Assembly: GCA_002417975.1 (NCBI GenBank)
Contig: DIDE01000050.1
Location: 1-15,220 of the forward strand
Direction: 5' to 3'
From: Eggerthellaceae bacterium UBA5808
GTDB lineage: Bacteria > Actinomycetota > Coriobacteriia > Coriobacteriales > Eggerthellaceae
DNA length: 15,220 nt
The notes beneath the pieces are model-generated. The model had not been told where the DNA came from, did not search any database, and saw only the letters and a list, made by a program, of their open reading frames with translations. A program made the translations under genes and the position numbers. Positions 1 to 8,103 of this stretch are shown here, one piece after another; position 1 is the first letter of the stretch, and every line of letters begins with the position of its first letter.

Positions 1-807
1 TATCTCTACATTTAAGCGATCATGAACTAAATCGCAATAGGGAACGATACACGGCTCCCACGCATCCGATGTGGCAAATCCGTTATAGATACGTTTCTTT
101 ATTACTTGCGGCGCTACCGCGTCGAGAGACGCTACGCGATATCCAAGTGAGCGGGCTGCATCGTCGTCTAATTCCTTGTATAACGACGGAACATAAGTTC
201 CGTCGATTCCTGCAAGATCACGAAGAATGCATGCCCGAGAAAGCCCCGAGCGTCGATCACGCGCTACGACGCGCATAACATCAACAATCCATTCTTCACC
301 TTCACCGATACACATTGCATCAAAAAAGGGAGCATACGGCTCCGGATTATAGGTGCACGGACCACCTGCAATGACAATAGGATCATCCTCAGCTCGATCT
401 TTCGTCCTTAGAGGAATCCGAGCAAGATCAAGTGCTTCAAGCGCATTTGTAGCAGCAAGTTCATGAGGAAGCGTAATGCCAAACACATCAAATTCGGCTA
501 TAGGAGCACAGCTCTCGAGCGAAAAAAGAGGCAGATCATGCTGACGCATGATATCGCCAAAATCATACGAGGGAAGAAACGCTCGTTCAGCCCACATACC
601 ATCTTGTTGATTTACATCATTAACCAATATACGAACTGCCTGATTAGCCTGACCCAATTCGTAGGTGTCTGGATAGAGCATGACAAAAGAACACTCATCA
701 TCGAGCGATTCATCATGATGAACTGCACCGAACTCATGATCGATATAGCGAACCGGTCGTTCTGCTTCTGGTAAAAGAGAACACAGCTGAGGCCAAAGGT
801 CAGTCAT
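1..807 (-). CDS. TIGR03960-type radical SAM protein (YgiQ-like), N-terminal part, truncated by the window edge
   Basis: An open frame of 269 codons runs from ATG at 807 off the left edge with no stop. I translated it by hand. It matches the N-terminal B12-binding-like domain of the TIGR03960 radical SAM family: a YPDTYELG stretch near residues 45-52, LPLFSLES at 92-99, then AGGPCTYNPEP at 147-157 followed by IGEGEEW at 167-173. It ends in VHDRLNVEI, which in this family directly precedes the MRGC..GC..C iron-sulfur/SAM motif, so the catalytic cysteines should lie just outside the window. The start has an AAAGGGGCG ribosome site and overlaps the end of the DUF697 gene by 8 bases, implying translational coupling. 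The substrate of the family is unknown to me; relatives often sit near a TIGR03936 protein, RNase E/G and rplU-rpmA. The family call is secure; the function is not. Confidence 0.9.
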   Translation of the reverse strand, partial: MTDLWPQLCSLLPEAERPVRYIDHEFGAVHHDESLDDECSFVMLYPDTYELGQANQAVRILVNDVNQQDGMWAERAFLPSYDFGDIMRQHDLPLFSLESCAPIAEFDVFGITLPHELAATNALEALDLARIPLRTKDRAEDDPIVIAGGPCTYNPEPYAPFFDAMCIGEGEEWIVDVMRVVARDRRSGLSRACILRDLAGIDGTYVPSLYKELDDDAARSLGYRVASLDAVAPQVIKKRIYNGFATSDAWEPCIVPYCDLVHDRLNVEI

Positions 808-1990
808 GCTTTCGCCCCTTTTGCAAAGAATCAGCATAGCGAGCACAATCGCCAATCATCGATCGAACCACTTGAGGAGATGTTCCAGCCGTCTTATAAA
901 GCGTAGATGCGGCACTATGTATAACAGGGATCGAACGTTGAGCTGCGTGAATTGCCCCTTTGCAAACATCAGATGTCAAAACACGCGTAGCGGTAATAAG
1001 AGCAGCACGAGGCGAAGATTCAGTGCTCGCTGCTGCCGTCAATCGAGCGCGTTCAATTTTAATGCGACGAACACCTTCAAAGAACTGAGCAGCGGTTCCA
1101 TGTCCTTCTTCGAAATAGGCAATAGTCGCAAACCCCATACCAATCGTTCCAGAATAGCCAATCGCTGCCTTAATGCCCCATCCAATAGCCGGAATCAAAG
1201 CAGTAAGTTCACGAGCTATCGATCTGCAGGCGAATGCACCACCGACAACACCAAGCAATTCCTTTGCACGCTCTACGCCAAGAGGCTGTCCATATGCAGC
1301 AGCAATACGTAAAACCATCTTTGCTTGATTTAATGTCATCAAAGGAAGATCGGCACCGGGCAGCACAACAACCAAACCAATACCAGCATTCTGGACAGAC
1401 GTCGAAACAACCGTCTCAATAGCAAGTGGTTTCCTTACAAACGGAAAGGAAAGAGCAAACGCCAAACGCTTAGTATCGTACACGTCAACAACCCATTGCC
1501 CCATACGCATAAACAACGAATCTTGACGATCGATGGTCAACGGATATGGTTCAAGATTGGCATCATCCGTTTCCGGAAGCGACGAACCATCAACTGACGG
1601 GTCGGGTGCCACCACATCATCAGACAATAGGGGGTGGGATTCTTCCTGAGCAATCTCCTGAACGAGTTCAGGCATAGTCGTTACAATCATGGAGGGAATA
1701 CCTTCATTGTGCAAACGATCGACTATACTACCCGTCCGTTGATCAAGCGCAGCAACAACAATTGCCAAGTCAATAGCAGCTGATGGTATTCCCTCATGGT
1801 CATACTGGTCAAAGGAGCAGACATGCACCGACGCATGATCTGTTGGCATACATGCTTCACGAATACAGTGTATTAAATCGAAAGGCGCCGATTCATCAAT
1901 AACAAGAGCAAGCGAAACAGGCATTTCGCTCGCATCATTTAACTCAGTAATCGATTCGAATACCGCTTTCATATCAACCGGCATTTTCAT
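800..1990 (-). CDS. DUF697-domain protein of unknown function
   Basis: The product is 396 residues. The recognisable part is about residues 213-295 (LMTLNQAKMVLRIAAAYG onward, then RAKELLGVVGGAF and LIPAIGWGIKAAIGYSGT), which matches the DUF697 domain found at the C-terminus of YcjF-like membrane proteins and of some Era-like GTPases. It contains hydrophobic, possibly membrane-associated helices near 245-292. Residues 25-105 alternate beta-like stretches (SLALVID, AIDLAIVVA, SMIVTT) in a Rossmann or GTPase-like rhythm, but no P-loop (GxxxxGKS/T) or NKxD is present. An acidic linker occupies about 115-150. The ATG at 1990 has AGGAGAG seven bases upstream, overlapping the rodA stop, so the gene belongs to the cell-shape operon. 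I do not know its function; an envelope or shape role is only inference from context. Confidence 0.85.
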   Translation of the reverse strand: MKMPVDMKAVFESITELNDASEMPVSLALVIDESAPFDLIHCIREACMPTDHASVHVCSFDQYDHEGIPSAAIDLAIVVAALDQRTGSIVDRLHNEGIPSMIVTTMPELVQEIAQEESHPLLSDDVVAPDPSVDGSSLPETDDANLEPYPLTIDRQDSLFMRMGQWVVDVYDTKRLAFALSFPFVRKPLAIETVVSTSVQNAGIGLVVVLPGADLPLMTLNQAKMVLRIAAAYGQPLGVERAKELLGVVGGAFACRSIARELTALIPAIGWGIKAAIGYSGTIGMGFATIAYFEEGHGTAAQFFEGVRRIKIERARLTAAASTESSPRAALITATRVLTSDVCKGAIHAAQRSIPVIHSAASTLYKTAGTSPQVVRSMIGDCARYADSLQKGRKHD

Positions 1991-2002
1991 AGATTCACTC
2001 TC

Positions 2003-3190
2003 CTATCGACCATTATGTGCCCAGACAGAGCCAATAAGTCCAAGCATGACGAAATTCACTACCATAAAAGAAGATCCGTAACTTACAAACGGCAACGGAA
2101 TTCCCGTGATCGGCATTAAACCGCAATCCATTCCAATATTCTCAAGTATCTGAAAAAGCCACATTCCTGCCGCACACATTACAATGATAGTGCCAAATAA
2201 ATCCTTTGCATCGTGTGCAATACGAAAGCACACCAAGATAAGTGCAATATAGAGTGCCAAAAGAAGTGCAGACCCCATAAATCCAAATTCCTCAGCGAGA
2301 ACACAAAAAACAAAGTCTGTAGACGATTCTGGAAGATAACCAAGAGATGACTGTGCCGCATTCATAAAGCCATGGCCAAATAACCCGCCACTACCAATTG
2401 CGATTTTTGCTTGTTGAAGGTTATACCCATCGCCAGTCGGATCATAGCTATTATCCATAAATACCAACAGACGTGCCCGTTGATAATCTTTAAGTAAGAC
2501 ATCCTTGCCGGCAATACTATCTGCAATCGGATCAATCAAAAACAAACCGACAACAGCAATAACAATAATTGCAACCGTAACCACAATATAGCGAGGTCGT
2601 GCACCACCAACAATCAGCGCAACGCCCGAAATAAAGAGGTAAACCAGTCCGGTACCTAAATCGGGCTGCGTCAATATACAAACAAACGGAATAGCAAGAA
2701 TTGCCAACGTTTTAAGATACTCACGAATATCATTGAGTCGTCCACCATAGCGAGCAACGGTACTCGCAGCAAGAAGAACTACGAATATTTTTGCGAATTC
2801 ACCTGGTTGAAAGCGAAGAGGACCTATGCCAACCCACGATAGAGCACCGTTGGAAGATATGCCAATACCCGGAATACGCGGCATCATAATAAGAACAACG
2901 GTAATGATAATAAAAAAGACCATGTAATTAGAAAGTCGATGATAATCGTAGCGAATAAGAAGAATCATCAATACGACGCCAACAGCAACGCCACCAAGTT
3001 GTCGGCTAAAATTATATTCAGCATTATTTGCAACTGCAGAAAATACGACGATAAGCCCATATGTAATAAGGGCCGCAGCGATAACAATGAAAGGAATATT
3101 GAAATATTTAAACCGTCGAGGACGTGTTGCACGAGCAACCTGTCGATCAGGCGTACGCACCGATGATATCTGCTGTATATGCTGTGCCAA
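2003..3190 (-). CDS. rodA: RodA, SEDS-family peptidoglycan glycosyltransferase
   Basis: RodA polymerises lipid II into glycan strands during side-wall elongation, working with the class B PBP encoded just upstream. The 395-residue, multi-pass protein has a basic N-terminal tail (about 1-30), then SEDS hallmarks: RFQPGEFAK at 126-134, TQPDLGT at 174-180, YLPESSTDF at 285-293 with the predicted catalytic aspartate D292, and the terminal ITGIPLPFVSYGSS at 361-374. Length is normal. The only start compatible with the upstream in-frame stop (TGA at 3197-3199) is TTG at 3190; AGAAGGGAG lies 11 bases upstream, and the first internal ATG is at codon 90. A 97-base gap separates it from mrdA; I see no convincing promoter there. 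FtsW is the main alternative, but the mreBCD-mrdA context argues for RodA. Confidence 0.95.
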   Translation of the reverse strand: MAQHIQQISSVRTPDRQVARATRPRRFKYFNIPFIVIAAALITYGLIVVFSAVANNAEYNFSRQLGGVAVGVVLMILLIRYDYHRLSNYMVFFIIITVVLIMMPRIPGIGISSNGALSWVGIGPLRFQPGEFAKIFVVLLAASTVARYGGRLNDIREYLKTLAILAIPFVCILTQPDLGTGLVYLFISGVALIVGGARPRYIVVTVAIIVIAVVGLFLIDPIADSIAGKDVLLKDYQRARLLVFMDNSYDPTGDGYNLQQAKIAIGSGGLFGHGFMNAAQSSLGYLPESSTDFVFCVLAEEFGFMGSALLLALYIALILVCFRIAHDAKDLFGTIIVMCAAGMWLFQILENIGMDCGLMPITGIPLPFVSYGSSFMVVNFVMLGLIGSVWAHNGR

Positions 3191-3289
3191 CGTACATCAC
3201 GCTCCCTTCTGTTGCACATCGATCATAACGTACCTTATGCAACCTCATCCTCATACATTCATATTCGTTCGCACCATGCGCGAATAAGC

Positions 3290-5419
3290 TTAATCGCTAC
3301 GCGACGTCGAACTACTGCTATAAGCAACCGTCTGATAATTACCAGGAACAGACGACATTGTCGTATCAAGTGTCCCATCGTCATACTGCATAGCAGCTTT
3401 TAAAACATCCGCACAAATAGGCACGCTATTTTGCGCAGATGAAATACCTTCCTCCGTTAGACACGCACATACATAGCGAGGATCATCAAGTGGGCCATAG
3501 CAAGCAAACCAGCTATAGTCGCTTTTACCTGAAACTTCAGCTGTACCTGTTTTTCCCGCAACGTCATAGCTTAAACCGCTAAACTCCGATTTGATATTAG
3601 AATTTACCGAAATAACGTCAACGAGTCCCTGCCGCACAAGCGCAATGTCTTGTTCTTTCATATCAGGGGTATACAGAACTTGAGGCTGAGAAGAAATAAC
3701 CGTCTCACCAATTGAATTTCTTACTTCTTTAAGTAGATGCGGTTTATAGATCTTACCCGATGCAATACCTGCATACCCACACGCAATCTGCAACGGTGTC
3801 ACCAAAACATAGCCTTGGCCAATAATCATATTGGTCATATCGCCGCCCTGCCAAACAGCCTGTTCAGGTGCGTCTTTATAATAGTCTGCTTTCCATTCTG
3901 GCGTCGGGACACGGCCACTTGCTTCACCAGATAAATCAATGCCAAGCGTTTTGCCAAAGCCATACTGCTTAATATAATCTTGTAAGGCATCATCACCGAG
4001 TGTATTTTGAGCGTCATAAAAGCCCTTCGCGATATCGTAAAATACAACGTCACACGAATTTGCAATACCGCCAACAAGATCAAGCGTCCCATGACCTGAT
4101 GTCAACCAACATTTCTGCGGGTAGTCCTCGCCAAAACCCGTCCATGTACCGGTGCAGTTATACGTAGAAGACGAATTCGCAATGCCATCAGTAAGCGCAG
4201 CCATGGCCGAAAAAGACTTAAACGTCGACGCAGCAGGATACGCACCCGCAATAGCACGATTCATAAGTGGATAATGAGATTCCTCGGTATTAAAATCATT
4301 CCATATATCTTGAGAAATACCGCCGATAAACGTTGCTGGTGTATACGTAGGGAAATTAGACATAGCGATAATCTCGCCATTTCGGACATCAAGACACACG
4401 ATAGATGCAGCAGTACCCGAACCCGAACCAAGATATCCATTAGGCGCCACAATATCACGAAGTTTCTGATCAGCAATACGCTGGACAGGAGCTCGAATGG
4501 TCAGAAAAACATCATTTCCTTTTGTTGGATCCGTTTCACTAACAATTTGTTTAACATTGCCATCGGCATCCGTTAAAAGCGTTCGTGTGCCATGATCGCC
4601 TGCAAGCACGTTTTCATAACTTGCCTCAATTCCAGACTTGCCTACTACATCCCCTGACTCAAGATCCTGACCATCACGAGCTGACGACAGCTCATCGTCA
4701 GACACCGTTCCGGTATAGCCAAGTACATGAGCTGCAAGTGCGCCATACGGATAATCACGTACGGTACGAGTCTCGCACGATACGCCTTCAAACGCGCTTG
4801 CATGCTCAGAGATGAATGCAATATTGCGTAATGATGCATCGCTCGCTACTACGCGATTATTCTGTGCACCTGTAGAAGTATCTTTAATGCGGCTTCGCAC
4901 AACATCAAGGGGAATACCAAGTAACACAGATAAGCGAAGGCAAACATCACGATTATTTGCAACGTCAGCTTCGGCTAATACCGTAAATGAGGAGCGATTT
5001 CGCACAAGCGCAACGCCAGACGTATCATAAATAATGCCACGAGGAGCAGGCGTATATACAGTTGTGTATAAATTGCTGTCTGCCTTACTGGCATAAGAAG
5101 CATGCTGTATAACCTGCATACTCCATAGTTTTACTCCAAGAGATCCAAATACCGCTGCAACAAGTACACCCATCGCAGTAAATCTAGAGCGCAATTGATC
5201 ATCGGTCGCAGAACTCGTTGTAGGCGTAGAAGGCACACGGGGGCCACGAGACGTATGGGCCTTTCCGGATGAACCAACACCAACAGTATTAATTGACCGT
5301 ACCGGATGAGCAGAGGTCACCCGCGGCTCGTCATGCGATCGATGTCGCAAGATCACAACAATAGCAATAGCAACAATTGCAATCAGTGTAATAAGCCCTA
5401 TGAGAATAGCTTGGAACAA
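3290..5419 (-). CDS. mrdA: Penicillin-binding protein 2, class B transpeptidase of the elongasome
   Basis: This enzyme cross-links peptidoglycan outside the membrane and pairs with RodA. All three transpeptidase motifs are present in the 709-residue product: STFK at 398-401 (acyl serine S398, preceded by PAA instead of the common PG), SCD at 455-457 (the SxD form usual in PBP2) and KTGTAE at 623-628. The dimerisation domain covers about 105-300 (PAPRGIIYD at 125-132, VVGKSGIEASYE at 258-269). Unusually, there are two hydrophobic N-terminal segments, 2-24 and about 83-100, separated by a Ser/Thr/Arg-rich stretch; the second is the one normally seen. The start is TTG at 5419 with AGGGCGGTG about nine bases upstream and an in-frame TAA between, 16 bases after mreD. 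A start at Met83 would remove the extension but has no coupling to mreD. The C-terminus is a Ser-rich tail. Confidence 0.93.
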   Translation of the reverse strand: MFQAILIGLITLIAIVAIAIVVILRHRSHDEPRVTSAHPVRSINTVGVGSSGKAHTSRGPRVPSTPTTSSATDDQLRSRFTAMGVLVAAVFGSLGVKLWSMQVIQHASYASKADSNLYTTVYTPAPRGIIYDTSGVALVRNRSSFTVLAEADVANNRDVCLRLSVLLGIPLDVVRSRIKDTSTGAQNNRVVASDASLRNIAFISEHASAFEGVSCETRTVRDYPYGALAAHVLGYTGTVSDDELSSARDGQDLESGDVVGKSGIEASYENVLAGDHGTRTLLTDADGNVKQIVSETDPTKGNDVFLTIRAPVQRIADQKLRDIVAPNGYLGSGSGTAASIVCLDVRNGEIIAMSNFPTYTPATFIGGISQDIWNDFNTEESHYPLMNRAIAGAYPAASTFKSFSAMAALTDGIANSSSTYNCTGTWTGFGEDYPQKCWLTSGHGTLDLVGGIANSCDVVFYDIAKGFYDAQNTLGDDALQDYIKQYGFGKTLGIDLSGEASGRVPTPEWKADYYKDAPEQAVWQGGDMTNMIIGQGYVLVTPLQIACGYAGIASGKIYKPHLLKEVRNSIGETVISSQPQVLYTPDMKEQDIALVRQGLVDVISVNSNIKSEFSGLSYDVAGKTGTAEVSGKSDYSWFACYGPLDDPRYVCACLTEEGISSAQNSVPICADVLKAAMQYDDGTLDTTMSSVPGNYQTVAYSSSSTSRSD

Positions 5420-5435
5420 AGCAGATTACACCGCC

Positions 5436-5963
5436 CTATCTCAGTCGAGCGCGTGGTGTCGAAGAACCCATCGTTGTCTGATTACTCAACATAATATGAG
5501 AAAGAATCGGATAGAGAATCAGACCGACAACACAGTCGTAAAGAGTACAAGGAAGTGCGCGCGTCAAAAACGCCTCGAGCGGACTCGCTGCCAATCCTGT
5601 TGCAAGAGCAAAAGCAGCATAGAGTAACTCGATGATGAGCGAAAGGCCCATAATCAAAATAAGAGGGACAAATACCGTTCCATTGTTAAACACGTTAAAC
5701 CCATGCTGAGCGCAGAACGCACCAAGAACAAGCAAAAAAGCAAGCGCACCAACAGGACCAAAACCGATTAAATCGCCCATAAGACCAAGGACGAAAGCAA
5801 CAATATAAACACCATTGCCTTGAAAGAGCATCGCGGAAACAAGGACATACACGATAAGAAAATTCGGTATAGCCTGAACAATTTCAATATTAGGGGCAAG
5901 AATAACCTGCAAAAGTACAGCGATAATTGCACCGATCGTTAAAATGACCGTTTCTCGTTGCAT
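5436..5963 (-). CDS. mreD: MreD, rod shape-determining membrane protein
   Basis: MreD is an integral membrane subunit of the elongasome that works with MreC. The 175-residue product is almost entirely hydrophobic, with five or six predicted membrane segments beginning at about residue 6. It carries the family-like stretch GLMGDLIGFGPVGALAF at about 60-76, where the charged D inside the membrane block is typical. The short basic C-terminus (STPRARLR) is probably cytoplasmic. The ATG overlaps the mreC stop by one base (TGATG), so translation is coupled. Identification rests on hydrophobic pattern, this motif and position between mreC and mrdA, because MreD sequences diverge strongly. Confidence 0.92.
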   Translation of the reverse strand: MQRETVILTIGAIIAVLLQVILAPNIEIVQAIPNFLIVYVLVSAMLFQGNGVYIVAFVLGLMGDLIGFGPVGALAFLLVLGAFCAQHGFNVFNNGTVFVPLILIMGLSLIIELLYAAFALATGLAASPLEAFLTRALPCTLYDCVVGLILYPILSHIMLSNQTTMGSSTPRARLR

Positions 5964-6850
5964 CAGTTATCATCCCCTGTCGTTGATGAAGTCGCAGAAC
6001 TATCACTTGAATCACTGTTTTGCGATGTTGCGACCAGAACATCTTCGAGAGGAGACGCCGACGCATTTTGCTCGACAATAATCTTGCGAGATGTATCTCC
6101 CTGATTTCCTTCAACTTTAACAACAGTGCCTACCATAAGTCCGCTGTAGTAACTTCCCCCAAGACCCGACGTGACAATAACATCGCCTTCGTTAACTTGA
6201 GCATTATCGTCAAGATCACGAAGATACAAAACACCATCAAGTGACCCCGTAACAATACCCTCTTCGCGATTCGATTGGACCATAACGGCTACACCAGATG
6301 ATGGATCAGCCAAAAGTCTTACTTCGGACGTTGCCGGAGACACCGAAGCAACTTGCCCGATGACTCCACCCGCATCAAGTACAGGCTGACCTGCATGGAT
6401 GCCATCATTAGATCCCTTATCAAGGGTTACAACTTGATTCCATGCATTATTAGATCGCGAAAGAACCCGCGCGCATACGCCATTAACGGAATACGTTTCT
6501 TCAACTTGCAGCAATCCCTGTAAACGCTGCGCCTCTTGACGGTATTCTTCTAGATCGGATATGGTTGACCGAAGTTGCTCATTCTGTTCACGTAGCGCAG
6601 TAAGCGTTGACGCATCGGCAGATGAATCAGAAATCGTATCCTGAAGTGTATCCTCAGCATGCGAGATCGCCCCACTTGCAGCCTTAGCTGGCGCAAGTGA
6701 GCCAGAAACAGTCGCCTGAAATACGTGAAGCGGTCCCGAAGAACCCTCTTGCATATAGATAGTTACACATGCAAGCGATACAAGCAGCAAAGCTATGATC
6801 AAGATCGATGAACCGATTTTTGATGAATCTTGCTGAAAATTGAAAGCCAT
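5963..6850 (-). CDS. mreC: MreC, rod shape-determining protein
   Basis: MreC is a single-pass protein whose extracellular domain scaffolds PBP2 and RodA. The 295-residue sequence shows a short cytoplasmic tail, one membrane segment (about 13-33), a coiled coil at about 80-118 (LREQNEQLRSTISDLEEYRQ region), and the beta-rich MreC core from about 120 to 275 (ARVLSRSNNAWNQVVTLDKG at 127-146, GGVIGQVASVSPATSEVRLL at 161-180, VIVTSGLGGSYYSGLMVG at 224-241). The end is a low-complexity Ser/Thr/Asp tail (about 275-295). The ATG lies 18 bases after the mreB stop, with AAGGGGAG overlapping that stop as ribosome site. Length is typical and the identification is secure. Confidence 0.96.
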   Translation of the reverse strand: MAFNFQQDSSKIGSSILIIALLLVSLACVTIYMQEGSSGPLHVFQATVSGSLAPAKAASGAISHAEDTLQDTISDSSADASTLTALREQNEQLRSTISDLEEYRQEAQRLQGLLQVEETYSVNGVCARVLSRSNNAWNQVVTLDKGSNDGIHAGQPVLDAGGVIGQVASVSPATSEVRLLADPSSGVAVMVQSNREEGIVTGSLDGVLYLRDLDDNAQVNEGDVIVTSGLGGSYYSGLMVGTVVKVEGNQGDTSRKIIVEQNASASPLEDVLVATSQNSDSSDSSATSSTTGDDN

Positions 6851-6868
6851 GAAGTATCGCGACTCCCC

Positions 6869-7918
6869 TTATCGGGATCGCATCAGAGTTTGTTTGAGAG
6901 CTGTCGGTGTTTCCAAAACTTTCAAGCAACCCGTAACGACGTTTGTCAGTGCTGTCTCACTTACCCAGACAGGAATCTCCAGCTGTTGCGTCAGATAGGT
7001 ATCAAGACCGGAAAGCAGTCCACCGCCACCAGTCAAAAGAATTCCGTTTTGAATAATATCGCTTGCAAGATCAGGGTTCGTCTTTTTAAACGTCTCTTTA
7101 ATATGAAGCACCATCTCATCAATCGGAGCCTGAAGTGCCATACGGACATCTTCCGATTGGATAGTAACCTCTTTTGGCTGCTCAGAAAGAACATCCTGAC
7201 CAGATATGATCATATCGCGTTCGCGTCCATCTTCGAACGGAAGAATAGAGCCAATCTTAATCTTGATAACCTCAGCGGTACGTTCGCCAATCTTAATCCC
7301 CAGAAGGTCACGCAAATACATAGCAATCGCTTCATCCATACGATTACCCGCAAGACGAAGTGAGGAACTTGTAACGATGCCTCCCAAAGAGATAACAGCA
7401 ACTTCCGTCGTGCCACCGCCGATGTCAACCACCATAGAACCGGTAGGTTCCGTTACAGGAAGATCAGCGCCCATCGCAGCAGCCATTGGCTCTTCGATAA
7501 GATACGCTTGACGTGCACCAGCTTGGATAGTTGCTTCGAATACAGCTCGTTTCTCAACTGACGTTGCACCACAAGGTATGCAAACAACGATACGCGGTTT
7601 CGGCTGCCAAGGATACGTACGCTGAGCTGCTTTATTGATGAAAGCAGATAGCATTGCTTCGGTTACATCGTAGTCAGCAATTACACCATCATGAAGAGGA
7701 TGCTCAGCAGAAAATGCATCCGGCGTATGGTTAATCATATTCTTCGCTTCATGGCCGACAGCGAGAACGCGATGGGTGCTTTTCTCGATAGCAACCACCG
7801 AAGGCTCGTTAATAACGATGCCTTCTCCGGTAATCGCAACCAAGGTATTCGCAGTCCCAAGGTCGATCGCCATATCATACGATGACATGCCACCGTTGAA
7901 TAAATCCATGAACGACAT
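6869..7918 (-). CDS. mreB: MreB, actin-like rod shape-determining protein
   Basis: MreB forms membrane-associated filaments that orient side-wall synthesis. The 349-residue product contains the actin-fold nucleotide motifs: phosphate-1 DLGTANTLV at 19-27, the hinge EEPMAAAMG at 142-150, phosphate-2 DIGGGTTEVAVIS at 165-177, and the adenosine loop LLTGGGGLLSGLD at 294-306. The N-terminal MSFMDLFNGG piece is likely an amphipathic membrane-binding helix. The ATG at 7918 has TAGGGG about ten bases upstream, which favours it over Met4. It is the first gene of the operon mreB-mreC-mreD-mrdA-rodA. A paralogue such as Mbl cannot be excluded by sequence alone, but adjacency to mreC makes mreB the natural name. 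Confidence 0.97.
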   Translation of the reverse strand: MSFMDLFNGGMSSYDMAIDLGTANTLVAITGEGIVINEPSVVAIEKSTHRVLAVGHEAKNMINHTPDAFSAEHPLHDGVIADYDVTEAMLSAFINKAAQRTYPWQPKPRIVVCIPCGATSVEKRAVFEATIQAGARQAYLIEEPMAAAMGADLPVTEPTGSMVVDIGGGTTEVAVISLGGIVTSSSLRLAGNRMDEAIAMYLRDLLGIKIGERTAEVIKIKIGSILPFEDGRERDMIISGQDVLSEQPKEVTIQSEDVRMALQAPIDEMVLHIKETFKKTNPDLASDIIQNGILLTGGGGLLSGLDTYLTQQLEIPVWVSETALTNVVTGCLKVLETPTALKQTLMRSR

Positions 7919-7957
7919 TACAGGTAAACCCCTAAATCTCAGAATAATCGAAATGTC

Positions 7958-7966
7958 ATTTTATCA
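7958..7966 (-). promoter_or_regulatory. Possible extended -10 promoter for the mre operon
   Basis: Reading the minus strand, TGATAAAAT gives an extended -10 (TG, one base, TAAAAT, five of six matches to TATAAT) about 40 bases before the mreB start. No good -35 box lies 16-18 bases upstream, so this is a weak call based on one element. It is the best candidate I see in the 185-base gap between hydA and mreB. Confidence 0.3.
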
Positions 7967-8041
7967 CAGGCACCTTGGATAATGAGGAAATCCACATGGG
8001 TACTATAACGCTCACTTGTAGCTATTATTTCATTTCTCACC

Positions 8042-8077
8042 TGCGTGCATACGGCATATACACGCCGCATGCACGCA
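8042..8077. repeat. Inverted repeat, 14-pair stem with one mismatch, between hydA and mreB
   Basis: The arms are 8042-8055 (TGCGTGCATACGGC) and 8064-8077 (GCCGCATGCACGCA), with one A/C mismatch and an 8-base loop. The hairpin lies 27 bases after the hydA stop codon on the minus strand. No T-run follows on either strand, so it is not a standard intrinsic terminator. It could be a 3' mRNA-stabilising structure, a protein-binding operator or a terminator of atypical form. The symmetry itself is read directly; any function is inference. Confidence 0.6.
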
Positions 8078-8103
8078 CATCAGCAAAACACCTTGGTCCT
8101 ATT

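Noticed and set aside
3263..3285. Hairpin just after the mrdA stop (ATTCG/CGAAT plus CGCA/TGCG, two-base bulge)
   Set aside because: No T-run follows on the minus strand, the stem is interrupted, and rodA must be transcribed through it, so I do not call it a terminator.
6830..7363. Plus-strand open frame of 177 codons antisense to mreB
   Set aside because: It is a shadow of the conserved mreB frame, without a recognised motif.
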